64,000 bases of DNA from Tetraselmis striata (lineage: Eukaryota; Chlorophyta; Chlorodendrophyceae; Chlorodendrales; Chlorodendraceae), in contig VCJN01002880.1 of assembly GCA_006384855.1 (NCBI GenBank), forward strand, positions 33,629 to 97,628, written 5' to 3'. The translations under genes and the position numbers were made by a program. Below are positions 32,584 through 42,102 of the stretch, piece after piece. The notes under the pieces were generated by a model. It was given only the letters and a program-made list of their open reading frames with translations, did not search any database and was not told the origin of the DNA. The number at the start of each line of letters is the position of its first letter. Position 1 is the first letter of the stretch.

Positions 32584-35500
32584 ATGGGGGGTGGGCAGAG
32601 CTCGGCGTCCAAGGGTAGCGTACAGAGCGGGGCTGCCACAGTCAAGCCGTCTGCTTCCACGGTGCCCAAGCCGGCCCAGCCGGCTTGGCAGGAGCCGCCC
32701 CCGCCGAAGAGGGAACTGAACCCTCAGGGCAACGTGCACAAGCCGGCACCGCAGCCGCCGTCGGAGGACACGCGCGTCGGCTGCTTGTGCCAATACAACC
32801 TGCTCGACTCGGTGCGAAACCCAGACGCCGAGACCACGCCGCTTTCGCCGCGCGCCGCCTGCTCCCGCTGCGGTAACTTGTTTGTGAAAAGGAGCTGACT
32901 CCCTCTCGCCGGCAAACTACTGCCTGAACGCAAAGGCTCCGCTGTCTGACTGCACTTGGTCCCTGCAGTAATCTCACACGCCATCTGTTCCTGGCATCTG
33001 ACTGCCGCCTGCTTGCCCTCCACGCCGACCAGGATCACGAGGAGCGCTTTGATGACATCACCAAACTTCTCACCGAAATCTTCAAGGTGCCCCAAGCCGT
33101 CCCTGCTTTTCACTTTACATCCCCATAATGTATGACCTCCACTCCTGCTGGCGTCCCACCATATGGGCGCCACCGCGGCAGCAACTGCCAGACCTGCGCC
33201 AGTCCTGACAGCGTTGTTTTCTTGATGTCCTCCCTACCCTTCCCCACCCATGCGCCTCCCCACTTTGACCTGGCACAGGTTCCCATCTCTCTTGTGTCCA
33301 TCGTTGACACCGACCGCCAGTGGTTCAAGTCAGTCGTGGGCCTGCCTGTGCGGCAGACACCCCGGGACCAGTCTTTCTGCGCCTGGTGAGAGACCCCCCC
33401 CCCCCCCCCCCCCCCCCCCGCTTTCCCAAATCACGCTGGATCTCGCCGCCAAGGCTCAGCACACACGCATCGCACTCCGCAGGACGCTGGTGGCTCACGT
33501 GGCGCAGGTGCTGGTTGTGCCGGACGCGGAGAATGACGCACGGTTTCGGAACAACCCACTGGTGCGATATGCAGCTACATGAGAGCACACACTCACAGCT
33601 TAGCTACACATGAGAGAATTATCGTCCTCCCAGCCAAACGGCGATACCCCCCCACCTCATCCCCCCACCCCCCCCTCCCATCCCAATTCTTCACATTTCC
33701 CCTCCACTTCCATACGACCATCCTCCCCACCCCCCCACCCTCCTGACTCATTTGCTACCGACCATCCTCGGATCTCACTTTCCATCTGGTGTTCACTGCA
33801 GGTGACAGGCAACCCTGACATCCGGTTCTACTGTGGCTCTCCCATCATTACACACACTGGGCACCGCATGGGCTCTCTGTATGCTCCCCGTCCCTTTTCC
33901 TCATTTGAAGCCCCCTCTCCTCCCCCCTCTTCTCCCTCAGTGTCATCCTTCAGTCTTTCTTTTTGTATTGGCGCTGACTCACATACTTCCTCACCCGGGT
34001 GCAGCTGCATGATCGATCGCGTCAGGCGCAACGTTTCCCCGAAAGACTGTATTTTCCTGGGTAACATGGCTGACATTGTTGCGCGCGAGATTGAGGACCC
34101 CACCGGCAAAAAGGAGAACACCATGTGAGCACCCCCCGGCCCCCCCTTCCGGGCGTGTCCCTTGCACCTCCATCAGTAAGGGAATACCCCATTACCAACA
34201 GTGGCGCGCAGGGGTCGGCAAAGCCCCCCCCCCCCCCCCCCCCCACAGTCCCGTACGGACATAGTTGTACAGGTAGGTATAAAGTCAAGATCGGGCCGAA
34301 ATATGTATGGCGACCATCTAGCGACTATCGCCATACAGTTGCATAATGATATGCCGTACCGCCGGACAGCATATTTCGATGATTACATTTTTCGGCATGC
34401 ACGTGACGATTGCGGACCGGTATTGCCAGCACGAGTTCCGAACAGATGTCCAAGCATGTCCAGAATCTTGAGGCGGGGGATTTGTACGCTTTGGTACGTT
34501 ATGATACGTGATTGTACGTTATGGTATTTGACGGTACATTATGTTACATTTTCTGATGTGTCACCTATAACTTTAATCTGGGGGGAATAGATGAATGTTG
34601 GCTGTTGATATTCCTGGGCTAGGCCATTAACGGGCAACCTCTTTCGCGGCTTCGATTTTCATTTGTCCCGTAGTTATAGGTACCAACAAAGTAGATGCAG
34701 GGCCTTTCCATTTCATCTCCTCCCTTTCACCAGCTGCTGTAAAGTGCAGAATCCATGGATATAGCATCGCCCCATATTTAGAAGTGGATGGGGCCGGGAT
34801 GACGTTTGTGCCTCTGCATCTGTTTGCTCATAGTCAGCAACTCGGGAGTGCCTGGGGGCACGGCTTCACAGAGGGATACTTGGGTCAGAGGTTGCGCAGG
34901 CGCGTCGGGGAACTTTGCGCTGCTAGCCCTCATTGATATTCTGTGATTGTTAACCTGCAGGTCGTTAATGATGGTCAACATGGAAAATGTCTCCGTCATG
35001 TACGTCAACAGCAACTTTGTGAAGGAGACTGGCATTGCCAAGACAAACGCTGTTGGGAAGTCGATGTATGACCTTTTCGAGGTGTGCGCGGGTGCAGCCC
35101 CCTTGGCGTCAACCACCGCCCGACGCATGCACACGCGTGATGACAAGCCTAATGAGCTGTTGATGTGCCATCAGATTGTCTGCGTTGCGGACAACAAACG
35201 GGAGGCGATTAAGAAGGAGGTATATGATGCAGTGATTAAAGGCATCAACGATTTCTCAGTGGACGGTGCTTATGTGGTGGACGGTCAAAGCATGTGAGTA
35301 CAGCATCTCCCTCCAGAGAGCGTCCTGGGGATATGCTGTCTTGCTATTTGCTTCGTTCCTGTTCTCGTGTTGCTGACGAGTTGCTGACCGGCCTGCCTGT
35401 GTGCACAGCCGGTGCCGCCTGGTCTTCCATTCTGTCTGCTCAGAGCAGTTGTTTGAGGACAGCTACATAATTGGAGCGCCTATCTCAGTGGTGCCCACAA

Positions 35501-37600
35501 CATCTCCCCCCCCCCCCCCCCCCCCCCCCACCCCCCGTCATTTCCTTTGCGTGTTGTGTACCGAATATGCGCACAACCAATGTTGACCAAAAACGCCTGC
35601 CATATGCTGCAGGCGGAGGTGGACAGCCCCTTCACGGACAAGATTGACCTTTCCAAGATGGCATTTGTAAAGATGTACCGCCTAGAAGGTGGGCCGCCGT
35701 TGGATCTACCATTCATGTTCACCACCTTTTGCGGAGTAATGGCTGGCCCTCTCCACGGAATCCTGACCTTCGCTTGGTTGCTGGCTATGAAGGAGAGAGC
35801 GAGGCGTGTCAGTCCAGGCCCATTCACTACTCATCGATAGCACCTGGCGGGGTGCCCAAGGATCTTCCCATCCAGCTTGGCGCACCTATTGGAAAAGGCT
35901 CGTATGGAACTGTCTATCGAGGTCAGCGTGAAGACCCCCTCTCCCCCCCCCCTTTCCTCCCTCGCCCGCACCCCCACAAACAGACGCAATCACGTGGTGC
36001 TAACTTTTGGAGAGACTCCTTCGCTGACACTGGTTGTAGGCTTGTGGAGAGGGAAGGAGGTTGCGGTCAAGGTGATGCCAACAGAGTCGGTGATTGCGGA
36101 GGAAGGATACGATCCGAAGGGCGAGGCTGAACTCACCAAAAGGCTGTCACACCCCAACCTGGTGCGGACCCACATACCGTTCTTTTGCCGATGACGTGGC
36201 AGTAGCCCTCATAGGGCTGCCTTACCCCTGGTAACCTTGTCATGAGTGGTTAAGCACTTTCTGAATGCCATCACCCACACGCGCAGGTCTCCGCGTACGA
36301 TCACTTTGAAGTGACTCATCCCACTAGTGGCGAGAAGGAGATTTGGATGCTGCTGGAGCTCTGCGAAATGGTGAGCCTTTGCAACTCTGCTGCCGGATGA
36401 GTGTAGCCTACTTGGGCCGCCAACATACAGCCTTTAGGCATGCGGCTAACTCATGTTTTGTGTGTGGTGGCATTCCCGCGTCGTGCCCTCCGCTGCAGGG
36501 AACGCTATCCAGCCAGATTGTGAATGGGTTTTTCCGGCGGAAGGAGGGAAACTGGGCGCTGGACATGAGCCGCATCCTGAGGATTGCGCACCAGCTGGCC
36601 AGCGTGCTTGCGTTCATCCACGGCCAGGGCGTCATCCACTCTGATCTCACCACCAACAACGTGCTCCTCGTCAAAGATAGCAGTCCAGAAGGCTTCTCGT
36701 GCAAGGTAGCCCCCTGCCCAACATTCTCCGTCCCATCATTGCAGAGCTACCCCGCTGCATTGTGCTGGCAAGCTCGTGACCTACATGCCTACTGCTGTGT
36801 CAAGAGGAGCTGTGCAAGGTGGCCACAATCTCGCCCATGTATCTGTGAAATGTAACGGAGGTGTTCTCCTGACTGAGAGAGCCGGCCCCTTGCAGCTGTC
36901 GGACTTTGGCATCGCGCAGACCTTGCCTGGCGATGAGGACTACATAACCACCGAGGCGCACGGCACAGTGACGCACATGCCCCCAGAGCTGCTCATGGAC
37001 TGCAAACTGTCGACAGCCTGCGATGTGTACTCTTTCGGTAACCCCCCCCCCCCCCCCCCCTCTGTCTCCAGCCCAAGGTTTTCTACCAGGGCTCAGAGGA
37101 CAGCGATATGGAATATTGATGAACGGGACACCCTCGCTTCCCCGTGTTTGTTGTAGGCATGATACTGTGGGAGCTGTATCACTCCCAGCGGCCATTTGAT
37201 GGGATGCTGCATGCTCAAGTGATCGCCCATGTAGCGCTCAAGAATGTGGGTTGCTCCCTGCCCTCCGCGCCGCCTCCTTCAAGTCTACCCCTGTGGACCC
37301 CCCCCCCCCCCCCCCCTCGCCTGTCATATGGCACTGTTTCCTAAGGCCATACCCTGAGCGGTGCAGGTGCGTCCCGATATCGAGGAAGATTGTCCTGAGG
37401 ACTACAGGCAGATGATTGAGGAATGCTGGGATGCAGATGATGAAGAACGGTGCGCTGGTTGAGCCTGCTCTGCCTTGTGCTGTCAGTGCTCAAAATTACG
37501 CACAATGGATGGCCCCGCTGACATTGGGCTCTGTGGCATCAGGCCGACCGTTGAGGCGCTGAAGATGCGTCTGGCCGGCATGATTGCAAACGAGCGGTAG
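32584..37600 (+). CDS. GAF-PAS-protein kinase (about 18 exons)
   Basis: Probable signalling kinase, apparently complete. The ATG at 32584 gives MGGGQSSAS, a possible N-myristoylation start, then a Pro-rich linker. The GAF domain is in exons at about 33033-33086, 33280-33385, 33483-33562, 33800-33875 and 34004-34125 ([50 protein letters not shown]). PAS: 34961-35081 and 35176-35295 ([14 protein letters not shown]), continued by 35408-35490 and 35612-35690. Kinase: 35843-35921 (GKGSYGTVY glycine loop), 36041-36161 (EVAVKVM lysine), 36285-36369, 36499-36705 (catalytic loop HSDLTTNN), 36896-37037 (DFG, then a THMPPELL activation segment), 37157-37244, 37367-37449 and 37545-37600, stop TAG. The loop has HSD where most kinases have HRD; D, N and DFG are intact, so activity is plausible. 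Five introns hold poly-C runs of 19 or more. Family: TKL/MAP3K-like by overall look; the ligand of the GAF domain is unknown. Confidence 0.85.
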
Positions 37601-37861
37601 ATACGCTGAGCAAGGACCACGCATCGTATGCATGCTTGGAAAATGATGCAAGGATCGGCGGCTGTTGAGCAGAGCGTTGGCACCACGAGCGACTGCATAA
37701 GAAGTATGACGGCGCCATGCCTGGGAATTACAGTGACCTCCTGCTGCATGCCACCAAATGCTGCGCATGTGCTGTGTCATGCGTTTCTGCGCATTAACGA
37801 TGCGCCACATCTGTGGGAGTGAGACTCCACAACCCAAAGTTTCCATCCTGCCATTTACGGA

Positions 37862-37866
37862 TGTAA
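37862..37866 (+). promoter_or_regulatory. Candidate TGTAA polyadenylation signal
   Basis: TGTAA 262 nt after the kinase stop codon, the volvocine-type poly(A) signal at a typical 3'-UTR length. Confidence 0.45.
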
Positions 37867-37869
37867 TTC

Positions 37870-38605
37870 ATTCCGCTATGTTCATTAGCTCTTTTTAGTC
37901 CTGGCAGAGGGCGCCGGCTTGGTGGATGTATGGACATGTCATGACCACGTAGTCTTCACTGAGAATGGTCATGCTTGCCAGTGCTGTTGCATAAGGCACT
38001 CTTTTTAGGCCCGTTTCCGGTGGCGCACCAAATCAGCTGGCGGTAATCGCAATCTATCATGGTACATAACTGAAATCCACGGGGCTGCCCCCCCCCCCCC
38101 CCCCCCCCTCCCCCCCTCCCCCTCCCGCCCTATCGGCGCCAATCCCCGGAATCAACCTCGCGAGCGCAGCGCCTTCATTGCGGCCGATATCAAGACACGT
38201 GTCCTACAGTCCATACTATATATGCCCCCACAGTGGGAGCGCGAGCACAGAGGTGGCGGACAGTGGCTGCACCGCCAACATCTGGCTCCCCTGCTATACA
38301 CGTTGCCTGTTTGTAGGCGATTTTCCCCTTTTGCCCGAGAATGCCATTTGCAGATAAACATTCTTGCAAGCCCAGGGCAAGTGCGATAACCTAAGATTTG
38401 ACCGCCCCCTCAGCGTGCAGGGTTTGCATACTGTCGAATTCAAACCCCCACCAATTTTGGCGGCATGGCCACAAAGGAGAGGCATGGCCACAAAGTCGTA
38501 TACTCCTGAGTCGAGCATATACGTGTGCTGATGAGGCTTTTTATGTTCAAATAATAATACTTATCTGAACAGTATATATTATTGGTAAAAATAACGCGCT
38601 ATATA
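37870..38605. other. Intergenic, nothing recognised
   Basis: Holds a C run at 38088-38107 and a duplicated ggcatggccacaaag motif at 38461-38495. No supported coding frame. Confidence 0.5.
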
Positions 38606-38607
38606 GG

Positions 38608-38634
38608 ATTTCAAAGTTGAGTCTGGTTTTGCCA
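38608..38634 (-). repeat. B2 repeat of YR element copy B (outer 3' end)
   Basis: 27 bp identical to B1; taken as the outer right end of the element on the minus strand. The same motif flanks copy A at 9556-9582. Confidence 0.85.
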
Positions 38635-38726
38635 AAAAGGTCGCGCAGGCTGTTTTACACGGTCAAGAGCCGAAATTGGCAGGATGGTTTAGCGAAAGCG
38701 TGGAGGGAAAACGGAGTCAGGGGGGG

Positions 38727-38910
38727 CGCTGCGTGGAACGCAGCGAAAACTGGAAGATGGCAGGCTCAGCTGTTCTGGCTGCTTTTATGTCTACTCGTGC
38801 TGCACCCAACAAGGGCGCAACAACAGTTACTAGTTCCCGTACCACTGAGCAGCACTTGTAGCTAAAAAGCGGTTAGGTCAAGGATGGAAACCCCATAAAC
38901 TAGTTTAGAT
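38727..38910 (-). repeat. A2 repeat of YR element copy B
   Basis: 184 bp copy of A1 located between B1 and B2. TAAACTAGTTTA lies at 38896-38907 and the CGCTGCGT/ACGCAGCG hairpin at the other end (38728-38746). In A2 the hairpin is followed by a C-rich stretch instead of the Gag leader. Confidence 0.9.
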
Positions 38911-38911
38911 C

Positions 38912-38938
38912 ATTTCAAAGTTGAGTCTGGTTTTGCCA
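38912..38938 (-). repeat. B1 repeat of YR element copy B
   Basis: 27 bp beginning tggcaaaaccagactcaact on the minus strand, directly inside A2 and 54 nt after the recombinase stop. Confidence 0.85.
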
Positions 38939-38991
38939 GTCTTGAGCGAACGTAGAGAGCGGTGGATTGACGGAGAAGGGGTAGCGCCAAG

Positions 38992-40440
38992 TCATGAAGG
39001 AGGCACTGGGAAGGCCACCGCTGCGGAGTCCTGTTGGACTTGGAAGTGGCGGAGGGGGGCGATGTGTCCAAAGAAGAACCACGCGCCAGGAGAAGGAAGA
39101 ACGTTGGGGTCGATGTAGTCCAGAACGACATCAGAGTTAGTGGCCCAACCGCCTTGGTAGCGGATGTGGGACAGTGGCGTTCCGATGGCGTTTGCTGCAG
39201 AGGCTGCGCCCTTGCGTAGACTGTGTGAAGTCCAGGAAGTGCCAGCAGGGGGGGCAGCGTTGACTAGGTTGACTGCCGTAGACAACCAGTCTGACATCGT
39301 AGCCGCAGTCCAAGGTTTTGACTGCTCAGCCACATTGACAGCCCAGAAGTTGGAGGCAGCCAAGCCAACAGTAACCAGGGGGACAGACTGGACGTTGTCG
39401 ATGAAGTAGTGCAAGAGACGTGCCACTCGAGGGTGCTCGGACACTGGAAGGAGAAGTACGCGCAGGTCGCCGGGTCCCCGCCGGCCAGCGCGACCCTTCT
39501 CGCGGTAGATCTGCAAGGTGATGTTGTAGGTGTCGACATGCACATCTTGCACTCGACAGGAGACGCCAGTAAGGCCCCTGGCAAAGAACAGGAAGTTGAC
39601 AATCGAGGCCAAGAGGGCTCGGTAGTCGAGGTGGGACTCTGGGTAAGGAGCAGACACAATTAGCTCGGCCTTTGAGACGAAGCGGTAAGCTACATCCGCA
39701 GGCAGAGGGACACGCAAAGGGGCAGCGTCCAGTCGGCGCTGACGCAACATTAACCCACGTCTTGCCGAAGTGAGGTGTAGGCTGTCCTTGGCGATCGGGA
39801 CGAGGTTGTGCAGCTCGAAGAAGGTGTTGATGGCAGACAGGTAGGGCTGCAGCGATTTAGCTGCGATGTGCCCTCGCTCCCCGATCCAGGCAACGTACCG
39901 CACAACAGTAGCAGTAGTCGCCTCTAGCGGGCTGATGTTCTCGGAGTCGTGGCAGAACTCAGCGAACTGAGACAACCTGCCGGCGTAGCTCTTGAGGGTC
40001 TGAGCGCTGAGGGAGCTGGAGAGCAGGTCGAGCGTCCGCTGGCCTAGCTCGTCTGAGCCGAACGCGTCCTGCATTCGAGATCGCAGTGACGCAGCCCATG
40101 GAGCGATAGTTGCCGGCTCGTCAATTACGTAAGTGCGTCGTTTTTCTGACAGAGTTCCACCGGCACGGCTACTGTTCGCAAAGTACTCGGCAGCAACGGT
40201 TAGGTTCCCAGCGGTTGGCCGGTAGTTGCTGGACGGGTTTGCAGTAGCTCCAGTACGGGTTTGCGGGGCTAGGTTCAGGTAAGAGGGCCGCCCCGCGCGC
40301 CCTTCGCGCTCATAGCGCCTGTCACGTGCGTAACGTACACGCGCGAAACTTGGTCGTTGCGAACCGGTTGTAACACGTAGTGTAACAACCGACGAACGCA
40401 GAGATGGGGTTGTAAGTAAGGCGGATGGTTGAGCCGCCAT
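38992..40440 (-). CDS. Tyrosine recombinase of YR element
   Basis: First ATG of the frame at 40440 (MAAQPSALL; 482 aa), but the frame is open back to the Gag stop at 40654, giving 553 codons if read through. Numbered from the LRGHLSV segment at 40617 (541 aa): SAM-like core-binding part at about 190-290 (LKSYAGRLSQFAEFC, VVRYVAWIGERGH, YLSAINTFFELH), catalytic part with R347 (FFARGLTG), K374 (REKGRAGRR), H465 and R468 (TSHSLRKGAASAANAIG), W491 (QGGW) in the usual second-histidine place, and nucleophile Y501 (VLDYIDP). All catalytic positions of a tyrosine recombinase are present, so it should be active. The enzyme would integrate a circular intermediate through the A/B end sequences. HSLR.G and W-type motifs resemble DIRS/PAT recombinases more than bacterial integrases. 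Confidence 0.9.
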   Translation of the reverse strand: MAAQPSALLTTPSLRSSVVTLRVTTGSQRPSFARVRYARDRRYEREGRAGRPSYLNLAPQTRTGATANPSSNYRPTAGNLTVAAEYFANSSRAGGTLSEKRRTYVIDEPATIAPWAASLRSRMQDAFGSDELGQRTLDLLSSSLSAQTLKSYAGRLSQFAEFCHDSENISPLEATTATVVRYVAWIGERGHIAAKSLQPYLSAINTFFELHNLVPIAKDSLHLTSARRGLMLRQRRLDAAPLRVPLPADVAYRFVSKAELIVSAPYPESHLDYRALLASIVNFLFFARGLTGVSCRVQDVHVDTYNITLQIYREKGRAGRRGPGDLRVLLLPVSEHPRVARLLHYFIDNVQSVPLVTVGLAASNFWAVNVAEQSKPWTAATMSDWLSTAVNLVNAAPPAGTSWTSHSLRKGAASAANAIGTPLSHIRYQGGWATNSDVVLDYIDPNVLPSPGAWFFFGHIAPLRHFQVQQDSAAVAFPVPPS

Positions 40441-40653
40441 GTTCAGGCGTGCGGATGGTTGAGCCGCACTCGGCTGTAGCTGTAAGAAGCGCCGCACCGA
40501 GGAAGGTCTAAATGAAGTCTGTAAGGTGGGGGGGTCAGGTCCTGACACAGGGCGCTCATCCCGCCGTTGAGCTGCAAGGGTGCGTCTTGCGGCGGTCACC
40601 GAAAGGTGGCCTCGCAAGGCTCCTGCAGCTCCGACGAGCGGCGCCCCACACCG

Positions 40654-41529
40654 TCACTCGTGCTCACCTTTGCGGCCACGTCCACGTCCGCCGCCACGTC
40701 CTCGCCCACGCCCGCGACCTGCAGCTGCAGCCGCTACTCGAGAATTAGCGGTCGCCTTGGCGCTGCTGGCAACGGTCGCCTCGAAGACACGACGCTCGTA
40801 GTCCCTCATGAGGTCCCCAAAAATCGCAGAACCCAAATGCTCCGAAGCAGGCTGAAAATGCTGAGCTCGCAGCACGTCCAGAACACCTTGGTCACCGTGC
40901 ACCCGCTTGATCTCATTCAGTCTCCGCAGGAAGGCTAGACGAACACGAAACGCCTTGTCGATGGCCTCGGCGTGATTCCGAGCTCTCGCGAGGTAGGGGG
41001 TGAAGTCCTGGTTAGTGGCGGGGACGTAAGGTAGCAGCTCGTCGAGCGCCACGAAAAGGGCGGCCATGTGGGCCCCGAAACACGACATCCACAAGTACTC
41101 CTCCTGGGCCGGCAGACGCCGGTCATCCTGCTTGAGGTACTCGTTCGTTAGGTCGGTGCTCAAAGGGAAAAGTCCAGGCACTCGGCTGACCGGTCGAACG
41201 GCCTCGTAACCAGACTCTGCTCTCTGCAGTAGCTCTGGCACCGCGAGGTAATCATCCTCGGCACTCACGGATTTTGCTCCGACACGGCCGCTCTGGGCTA
41301 GCTCTAGCAAGTCGGGGCGCTCTGCGGCTCCCCCGCTGCCTGTCGGCTGTCCCGCGAAGCGCTGCCCTGAGCCGGAGCCATGTGCCCCTTCTCCATCAAC
41401 AACGCGATCACGAGCCGTCAATTGTGCCACAGCTGTAGCCAGCTCTCGCAGTAATGAAGACTGGGCCCTCATATCTGCGTTCAGCGACTGCAACGTCGGC
41501 TCGGCGACGGGTTCTTCTCCATCTGACAT
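40654..41529 (-). CDS. Gag-like RGG-tail protein of YR element (291 aa)
   Basis: Start ATG at 41529-41527 (MSDGEEPVAEPTLQSL); the frame is open further upstream but without an earlier ATG. An N-terminal amphipathic helix with LLRELATAVAQL may be coiled coil. Then comes a Gly/Ser linker (GSGSGQRFAGQPTGSGG), an acidic DDYLAVPELLQRAESGYEAV stretch, a mostly helical central region (NEYLKQDDRRLPAQEEYLW ... LDELLPYV ... HAEAIDKAFRVRLAFLRRL) and a C-terminal Arg/Gly-rich tail (GRGRGRGGGRGRGR) ending GEHE. RGG tails bind RNA, so a nucleocapsid-like role is inferred from position and composition; no CCHC knuckle exists. It ends in TGA followed by CGG, and the frame continues open into the recombinase. 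All four copies in the window keep this ORF in recognisable form. Confidence 0.85.
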   Translation of the reverse strand: MSDGEEPVAEPTLQSLNADMRAQSSLLRELATAVAQLTARDRVVDGEGAHGSGSGQRFAGQPTGSGGAAERPDLLELAQSGRVGAKSVSAEDDYLAVPELLQRAESGYEAVRPVSRVPGLFPLSTDLTNEYLKQDDRRLPAQEEYLWMSCFGAHMAALFVALDELLPYVPATNQDFTPYLARARNHAEAIDKAFRVRLAFLRRLNEIKRVHGDQGVLDVLRAQHFQPASEHLGSAIFGDLMRDYERRVFEATVASSAKATANSRVAAAAAGRGRGRGRGGGRGRGRKGEHE

Positions 41530-41642
41530 GGTGACGCACGGACGTACGGACGAGAATATCACACTCGGGTGGCGAGCCGGGTGTGGTCTTGAACAACCTG
41601 GGGTGACCTTGCTCGCAACGGGTTACGAGACAGTTTTTACAT

Positions 41643-41826
41643 CGCTGCGTGGAACGCAGCGAAAACTGGAAGATGGCAGGCTCAGCTGTTCTGGCTGCTT
41701 TTATGTCTACTCGTGCTGCACCCAACAAGGGCGCAACAACAGTTACTAGTTCCCGTACCACTGAGCAGCACTTGTAGCTAAAAAGCGGTTAGGTCAAGGA
41801 TGGAAACCCCATAAACTAGTTTAGAT
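41643..41826 (-). repeat. A1 repeat of YR element copy B
   Basis: 184 bp, identical to A2. The outer end contains TAAACTAGTTTA (about 41812-41823), a perfect 12-bp palindrome; the inner end is the hairpin CGCTGCGT-tcc-ACGCAGCG. A further TAAACTAGTTTA-containing stretch follows a T run just outside (about 41843-41855). Confidence 0.9.
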
Positions 41827-42102
41827 TTGTTTTTTTTTTTTTTAAACTAGTTTAGATCATAATACGACTCAGGACATATAATCGCGCCCACTACGTCCGG
41901 CCGACGATATGACCAGATAAAAAATCAGATACTGTAATGTCATATAGTCGAGCGGGTGCACCGTGGTAGTCGTTCATATCGAAGGCGCCACGCCGAGCAG
42001 TCGCGACTGAAGGCGGCTCCTCCCCAAACAAACTGCCATCACCAGCCAACATCGCAGCGCCGCGGCGTGGACAAAACTGTCGTAAGGAAGCAGGCAGGCG
42101 AA

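Larger units (their letters stand above)
38608..41826 (-). mobile_element. YR element, copy B: intact, RT-less, split direct repeats
   Basis: 3,219 bp, read on the minus strand: A1 (41826-41643), leader, Gag ATG 41529, Gag stop 40654, recombinase to 38992, B1 (38938-38912), A2 (38910-38727), 92 bp spacer, B2 (38634-38608). A1 and A2 are 184 bp and identical by eye; B1 and B2 share 27 bp. This A1-ORFs-B1-A2-B2 order is the hallmark of PAT/kangaroo/Ngaro-type elements of the DIRS order, which insert with a tyrosine recombinase and make no target duplication. Unlike those, there is no reverse transcriptase or RNase H: Gag and recombinase fill the interior. Identity of A1 and A2 and open reading frames indicate recent activity. 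Either RT is supplied in trans by an autonomous relative, or the element moves without it. Confidence 0.9.

Noticed and set aside
38992-40617. Calling the recombinase element a Crypton
   Set aside because: Cryptons lack Gag and split direct repeats; A1-B1-A2-B2 ends and an RGG Gag place it with DIRS-order elements in spite of the missing RT.
38992-40617. Bacterial or phage integrase acquired by transfer
   Set aside because: Four copies with element ends, Gag partner and host-like base composition show a resident eukaryotic transposon.
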